DNA of 64,000 nt from Ascidia mentula (lineage: Eukaryota > Chordata > Ascidiacea > Phlebobranchia > Ascidiidae): NCBI GenBank assembly GCA_947561715.1, contig OX387200.1, positions 11,472,501-11,536,500 on the forward strand. The letters are read 5' to 3'. Each line of letters begins with the position of its first letter. The stretch's first letter is position 1. The translations under genes and the position numbers were made by a program. Under the pieces are notes generated by a model, which saw only the letters and a list, made by a program, of their open reading frames with translations, was not told the origin of the DNA and did not search any database. This document shows positions 58,811 through 64,000 of the stretch, one piece after another.

Positions 58811-60304
58811 ATGCCTGTCCTGACAAAGAAGACGAGAAAACGGCTTGGCTGTGCATTAAATCAGTTACAAGATGATTACCTCGATGCTGAGAGGGTGATG
58901 CTCAACCGCGAAAAGGAAAAACTGCAAGAAGCGTTGCTTGCCGTAGAAGCAAGCTACACCGAGGTTATGAACCTGTGTAAAGATATGTCCGATGAGGCCA
59001 CGATGCCGGGAAGTGTGTCTCGAAAAAGGAATTGTGTTCGAGGCAAGAACGAATTTGACACTCGCGTCAGGCAGTGGCTGCGAGACATTTCAACACCGGT
59101 TTCTGTCTCGGAAGCTGGTAGCCGTTCACCGCCCGCAAGTAGAACGTCGAAACGATGTGAATCCACTATTCACACTGGGAGCGTAAGATCTTCTAGGAGC
59201 TCGACATACAGTATTAAGTTAAAGGAAAGTCGTGTGAAGCTAAATCTTGCTCGTTTAGCACGCAAGCAAGATGAAGAACGAAAAGAAGAGGAATTAAAAC
59301 AAGCAGAGTTCACTCTTGAACGAGAACCAGAAAAAAGAAAATTGGAAGCTGAAAGAGAACTAGAAAAAAGAAAATTGGAAGCTGAACGAGAACTAGATAA
59401 AAGAAAAATTGAAGCTGAAATCGCTGATCGCGAATCTCAACGGAAGTTAGAATTAGCAGAAGCCGAACTGAACGAATAGGAAGAAGTTGGGAGTGTTTGT
59501 TCGTTAAAATACGAACCCCGAAAAGACACAGTGTGTCCCAAGAATCCTGAAGAATTAGTGATCGAAGATCCTAAACCAAATGAAATAAAGCTCAAGGAAT
59601 TCGAATGTCCTAGTCGCCAAAAGGTACCACGTGATAACATTTACTCGCCACATAACGGACGTACCTCTACGACACAGTTTAGACCTCATTATACGGAGGT
59701 TGGTGAACGTTTTCTGCCAAAACCACAAATAACAAAGTTTGATGGCGACCCTATGGACTATTGGTCATTTGCAAATCGATATAAAATTCATATTGCTAGC
59801 AGATTAGACTGTGATGATTTAAGACTTACATACTTGCTGCAACATTGCACGCCGAGTGTCAATGAAAAGCTGAGGCACCATACGTCATCCTCAAACCCTG
59901 CAATCAGCTACGAACTTGCTTGGAAAGAATTGTACGAACGCTATGGTCAACCACATATCATCGCTCGTTGCTGCGAAAGGAAGTTGCAAGAAAGTCCGAA
60001 GATTGGACGAAATGACCCCGACGGTTTGGAAAAGTTGGCCGTCCTCCTTAAGAGATGCTGCGTATCATTGGAGGAAATCACTGGTATGTCTACTGTTGAT
60101 TCCGTCGGTTTTATTGTTGCTATTGCCAGCAAGCTACCTGTGGAGATGCAATATAAATGGGTTTCTGCATCTGTTGCATTGCAAAGGGAAACGGGTAGAG
60201 TCGCGCGTTTCGTGGATTTTGCAAATTTCGTTGTAAAGCAGAGTGAGAAAGCCAACTCGGTATATGGGAAAGGTCTCTTTCCTTCAGGCCCCGAAAAGAA
60301 TTAA
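58811..60304 (+). pseudogene. gag: BEL/Pao Gag of copy 2, two nonsense codons
   Basis: Starts MPVLTKKTRKRLGCALNQ. One frame runs through the coiled coil (EKRKLEAEREL repeats) and core (KFDGDPMDYWSF) but is cut by TAG at 59477-59479 (copy 1 has TGG there) and TAA at 60302-60304 (copy 1 has CAA). It keeps the 284 bp that copy 1 has lost, so it shows the family's Gag N-terminus: a conserved helical block (QDDYLDAERVM) and an Arg-rich segment. Confidence 0.85.
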
Positions 60305-61066
60305 GGTATCAAACGACAAAAGGCAACGTCATACAACGCCATTGCTACTACTAGTGCACTGAAATCGGTGCAGAACGAACAACAGTCAACACAACGAAAG
60401 AGACTGTGTCCTTGTTGTGCAAAGCCGCATGACCTCGACGTCTGCTATGCGTTTAAACGAAAATCGCATCGTGAGCGACGACAATTTGTGCGAGCGAAAG
60501 GTTTGTGTTTCCGGTGTCTTGATGTGGGACACATGGTTGTCGATTGTAGCAGTAAGACGGTTTGCCATGAGGAAGGTTGTGGAAGTGCATACCATCATGC
60601 GCTACTGCACAATCCGGCGAGACCCCGACCGACGGACGCATCTTCGGAGGACAAAAATGGAAATGACTCGGCGTCTTTGACGCAGGGTAGTTGCTTGAAT
60701 ACCGTGGGCTGTCATGGTAGCAACTCATTGTCCGCTTGGTTAGACATTGTTCCTGTTCGAGTCCGCGTCGGGGACAAGGAAATTGAAACATATGCTCTGC
60801 TGGACACTGGTTCGGACAAAACCTTCTGTGAGAAACGGCTGATCAACATGTTGGATGTTGAGGTAGAAGGCGAACCCGTTCGTATGCAGCTCGGGTCGAT
60901 CAATGGGGCAAAGGAGCTGAACACCGTGAAAATCTCCATGTCAGTACTGCCCTTGATGGGAGGAGAGGAGTTCAATTTACCGGAAGTAACGCTATACTTG
61001 ACGAAATCCCTGTCCCGCCTGAGCATGTCCCAAAGTTTGGAACACCTGTTCGTCCCAAGCATCTGA
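60305..61066 (+). pseudogene. Gag knuckles and protease start of copy 2
   Basis: In frame with the Gag above: CPCCAKPHDLDVCY, CFRCLDVGHMVVDC and CHEEGCGSAYHH, then protease with active site LLDTGSDKTFCEKR and LGSINGAKEL. A TA insertion near 60994 (CGCTATACTTG for CGCTACTTG) shifts the frame to a stop at 61064-61066. Confidence 0.85.
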
Positions 61067-61560
61067 AGGGAGTACATTTACCGCAAATTAAAGGTGGGTC
61101 TGTCACATTACTTATTGGTACAGACAACTACTTAGTTCATCGATGTTTGGAGAGTCGGTTCTCTCCTGATCCGGAGTACCCGGACGCTGTCAAAACGCCT
61201 CTAGGTTGGTTGCTAAGAGGCTATGCTCCACAGAAAACCTCCAGGGGCTGTAGTTTTCTGTTGCAAGGAATTGAACGTTTCAATTCCTTTAATAACATCG
61301 ATGACGTCATCGTGACCGATGATGGTGAAACTTACCCCATGCAAAGTGGTGATTTGGGGGATGCCGAATCCTTCCTCCAGTGGCTCCGGAGCAACAGGGA
61401 AGCAATGGAGTTTGGATTGAAGTTTTCAGCAGAAGACGTCATTGCATATGACATCATGGCCAAACAAGTGGAACACAAAGATGGACATTACCAGTTACCG
61501 TTGTTGTGGCGAAATTTCGGCAGATGTTCTTCCCAACACTTGGTTCCCAACACAAATTAG
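61067..61560 (+). pseudogene. Copy 2 Pol, protease-RT linker
   Basis: Reads SRFSPDPEYPDAVKTPLGWL, then QWLRSNREAMEFGLKFSAED and KQVEHKDGHYQLPLLWRN, the usual linker before BEL/Pao RT. One extra T near 61515 (AAATTTCGG) changes the frame and gives a stop at 61558-61560. Confidence 0.8.
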
Positions 61561-63470
61561 CACAGAAACGACTGTTTGGTCTTAGGAAGCGTTTGTCACG
61601 TGATGCAAGTTTTAGTCAAAAGTATGTTCAGCAGATGCAAATCTTTTGAAAAAGGGTTATGCCGAACGGGTACCAGAAGAAGAAATTAGTACTGATGGTC
61701 GGAAGTGGTACCTTCCTCACTACCCCGTGGTAAACCCAAAGAAGCCGGATAAGCTTCGAATCGTTTTTTGACTGTGCCGCAAAGTGCGACGGTAACTCTA
61801 TCAACGATCACTTGATGAAAGGACCAGACTTAATGAACTCGTTAGTTGGAGTGCTTTCGAGATTCCGCAAAGAAGCCGTGGCTTTGGTTGCGGACATAGA
61901 AGCCATGTTCTATCAAGTACGCGTCACGCAGCAGGATCGTGACGCCTCCAGATTCTTGTGGTGGCCAGGAGGCGGCACACTGAAGGATCCTGTGCCTCAC
62001 CGAATGACTGTTCATTTATTTGGCGCAAAGTCGTCCCCAAGCTGCGCCACATTCTGCCTACGTGAAACCGCACGTGAATTTGGGAAGTTTTTTGATTCTC
62101 GTGTTGCCGAGGTTGTGAGAAAAAACTTTTATGTGGACGATTGTTTATTATCAATCCCCACAGAGACAATGGGAATTAAAATGGTGGAAAATTTGAGAAG
62201 TCTACTGTCCATGGGAGGTTTCAGGCTGACAAAATGGTTGTCATCGAGTGATGCTGTGATGACCTCTGTTCCTAACGGAGAAAGGTCCAAATTAATCCAG
62301 AACATTCCGCTTGGCGGAGAGGTACAGGAACGTGTTCTGGGAATCAGCTGGCGTCTGCCGGAGGACGAGTTTGGATTTAATGTCGTCCTGCCGGACAAAC
62401 CGATTACGCGACGTGGAATGCTCTCCGTGACAAACTCCCTGTTTGACCCCTTTGGACTCGTTGCACCCGTGGTCCTAGAAGCCAGATTGATCTACAGGGA
62501 CGTGTGTCAACAGAAGATTGGATGGGACGATGTCGTGCCGACCACGGATCAAGCCAGGTGGCGAAAATGGCGAGAAAGCCTCTGTGACCTTTGTGAGGTA
62601 AGAATACCTCGTTTTTATCGAATGACCACCAATGCGTCCAAAGTACAGTTACATGTTTTTGCTGACGCTTCGTCAGAAGCACGAGGTTGTGCTTGTTACC
62701 TGAGGTCAGTAGATGACCGCTCGAACATTACGTGCTCTCTGGTGATGGGCAAATCATTGCTTTCCGGTTCGGGAAGGCAAACCATACCACGACTGGAACT
62801 GGAGGCTGCTTTGGATGCAGTAAAAATGTCACGAACAGTGAAGGAGGAACTTGATTTAGAAGACTGTCCTTGTCTGTTTTGGACTGACTCATCCATCGTG
62901 CTGCAGAGTTTGCACGCCAACAGCAAAAACTTTCCTATATTTTCGCGAAATCGAATTACACAGATTTTGAATCACTCGTGTGTCCATGATTGGATGAACG
63001 GACCAACCGACGAGAACCCGGCTGATGCAGCGTCTCGCGGTGTTACTGCCAATGCACTGTGCAGTGGAATGTGGTTAACCGGACCTGAGTTCCTGCGAAA
63101 GACACCCGACCAGTGGCCAAATCGATTTACTAAGAAACCAACTACTGCTGAGGTCTACAAAAGATTTGACTTGGAAAGAATCAAGGCGGATGTTTTCCTC
63201 ACAACGCTCGAAGAAAAAGGTACTGATCGTTTGAGTGTCTATTTTTCATCATTACATCGTTTGAAGTTGGCAACTGCATGGTTGCTCAGGTTTAAACGCT
63301 ACTTGTACTGTAAAGCTAAAAAGAAAGAGGTGACCGTGTCACACTCGCCTATATCCGTTGACGAATTAAAAATTGCTGAGTCAGAACTCGTCAAGTTTGT
63401 GCAGCATCAGCGCTACCCACGGGTAAACTGCTGCCAAAATCTGCGCTCTTTAGGCTCGACCCTATATTGA
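61561..63470 (+). pseudogene. pol: Copy 2 reverse transcriptase and RNase H
   Basis: The first 250 bp carry small indels (TCTTTTGAAAAAGG, a T-run at 61765). From 61812 there is a 552-codon frame: LMKGPDLMNSLVGVL, DIEAMFYQVRV, FLWWPGGGTL, HLFGAKSSPSCATF and an intact YVDD (62130-62141). RNase H follows with HVFADASSEARG, LELEAALDAVKMS, FWTDSSIVLQSL and DENPADAASRG. It runs off frame near 63415, where HQRYPRVNCC replaces the expected linker. Confidence 0.85.
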
Positions 63471-64000
63471 AGGACGACATACTTCGTGTTGGCGGCAGAC
63501 TCGACAACGCGACGTTGAGCTACGAAACCAGGCATCCGGCGATTCTGCCAAATGATTGTCGCCTAACGGAATTAATTGCCCAAGAAGTGCACGCCCAAGG
63601 TGCGGGGCATGCTGGTATCAACTACACATTGAGTTTGTTGAGCCAGCGTTACTGGATAGTGAACGCCCGAGCGACTGTTCGTCGGGTTATACGCCATTGC
63701 TTGTTTTGCCGACGAAGAAACGCCAAGCCAGGACAGCAGCTGATGGCTGACCTGCCTCCGTCCAGATTGCAGGTTGACGAACCACCATTCTCACACGTCG
63801 GTGTGGACTATTTCGGACCTTTGCTGATCAGACAACGCAGATGCGAAATAAAATGGTACGGATGTCTGTTTACGTGTATGACGACACGTGCTGTTCATCT
63901 AGAAGTTGCTGCCGACCTAACTACAGACGCCTTTTTGAATGTCTTGAGGCGATTTCTTGCACGACGTGGTCCAATATCACACATTTACTCGGATAACGGA
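63422..64000 (+). CDS. Copy 2 integrase (partial, runs off the window)
   Basis: In another frame than RT: LLPKSALFRLDPILKDDILR, RVGGRLDNATLSYE, a zinc-binding HHCC unit (EVHAQGAGHAG ... HCLFCRR), MADLPPSRLQ, GVDYFGPLL with the first catalytic Asp, and SDNG with the second Asp at the very end of the window. Open throughout. Confidence 0.85.

Larger units (their letters stand above)
58185..64000 (+). mobile_element. BEL/Pao LTR retrotransposon, copy 2, cut by the right window edge
   Basis: Plus-strand homologue of the element at 1-4833. It begins TGTAGATTCCC and runs through leader, Gag, protease, RT, RNase H and integrase to the window end inside the integrase core. It has two nonsense codons in Gag, a 2-bp insertion in the protease region and several one-base indels in Pol, some in base runs (for example six T at about 61765 where copy 1 has five). 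Confidence 0.9.

Noticed and set aside
61500..63470. Frameshifts of copy 2 as programmed recoding sites
   Set aside because: They fall at different places, several in base runs, and copy 1 reads through without them; decay or consensus errors are simpler.

Overview
The window looks like nuclear DNA of an invertebrate animal, possibly a tunicate (low confidence). It is AT-rich, holds one long split gene, and carries many eukaryotic mobile elements: BEL/Pao LTR retrotransposons, hAT transposons and MITEs, a tRNA-derived SINE and a LINE fragment. I saw no prokaryotic features.

The centre of the window (about 11.5-42.8 kb, minus strand) is a single class IIa histone deacetylase gene (HDAC4/5/7/9 type). 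I could assemble 19 exons with GT-AG borders, about 920 codons. Splice phases agree across every junction from exon 1 to 6 and from exon 8 to 19; only the exon at 30.1-30.2 kb does not join in phase, so one or more exons next to it are unrecognised. The gene keeps the N-terminal Gln-rich coil, the MEF2-binding-like segment, all three 14-3-3 phosphosites, the basic NLS, the structural zinc residues, the catalytic His pair and a C-terminal export-like motif. In the catalytic pocket, the third zinc ligand (Asp in the family) is Ser, and the transition-state residue (Tyr in most HDACs, His in vertebrate class IIa) is Phe. The sequence therefore predicts a deacetylase-dead scaffold.

Retroelements flank the gene. 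A BEL/Pao element on the minus strand runs off the left edge (1-4833). A close relative on the plus strand runs off the right edge (58185-64000). The right copy has a 73-bp GT...AG segment in its 5' leader that the left copy lacks exactly, as expected if the element has a leader intron and the left copy came from spliced RNA. A third BEL/Pao element of another family (49564-56486, minus) is complete with near-identical 581-bp LTRs and a GCAAT target duplication, but it has a nonsense codon, an altered RT active site (YVND) and no visible protease motif. A much older BEL/Pao relic lies in an HDAC intron (31.9-34.8 kb).

Other repeats are an internally deleted hAT transposon (46577-48172), a hAT MITE with a perfect 8-bp duplication (35376-35806) inserted in an older repeat, several MITE-like inverted repeats, five copies or fragments of a SINE with a hairpin tail, and a LINE RT fragment (41.3-42.0 kb). 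The stretches 4.8-11.5 kb and 42.8-46.5 kb hold no gene I can recognise.
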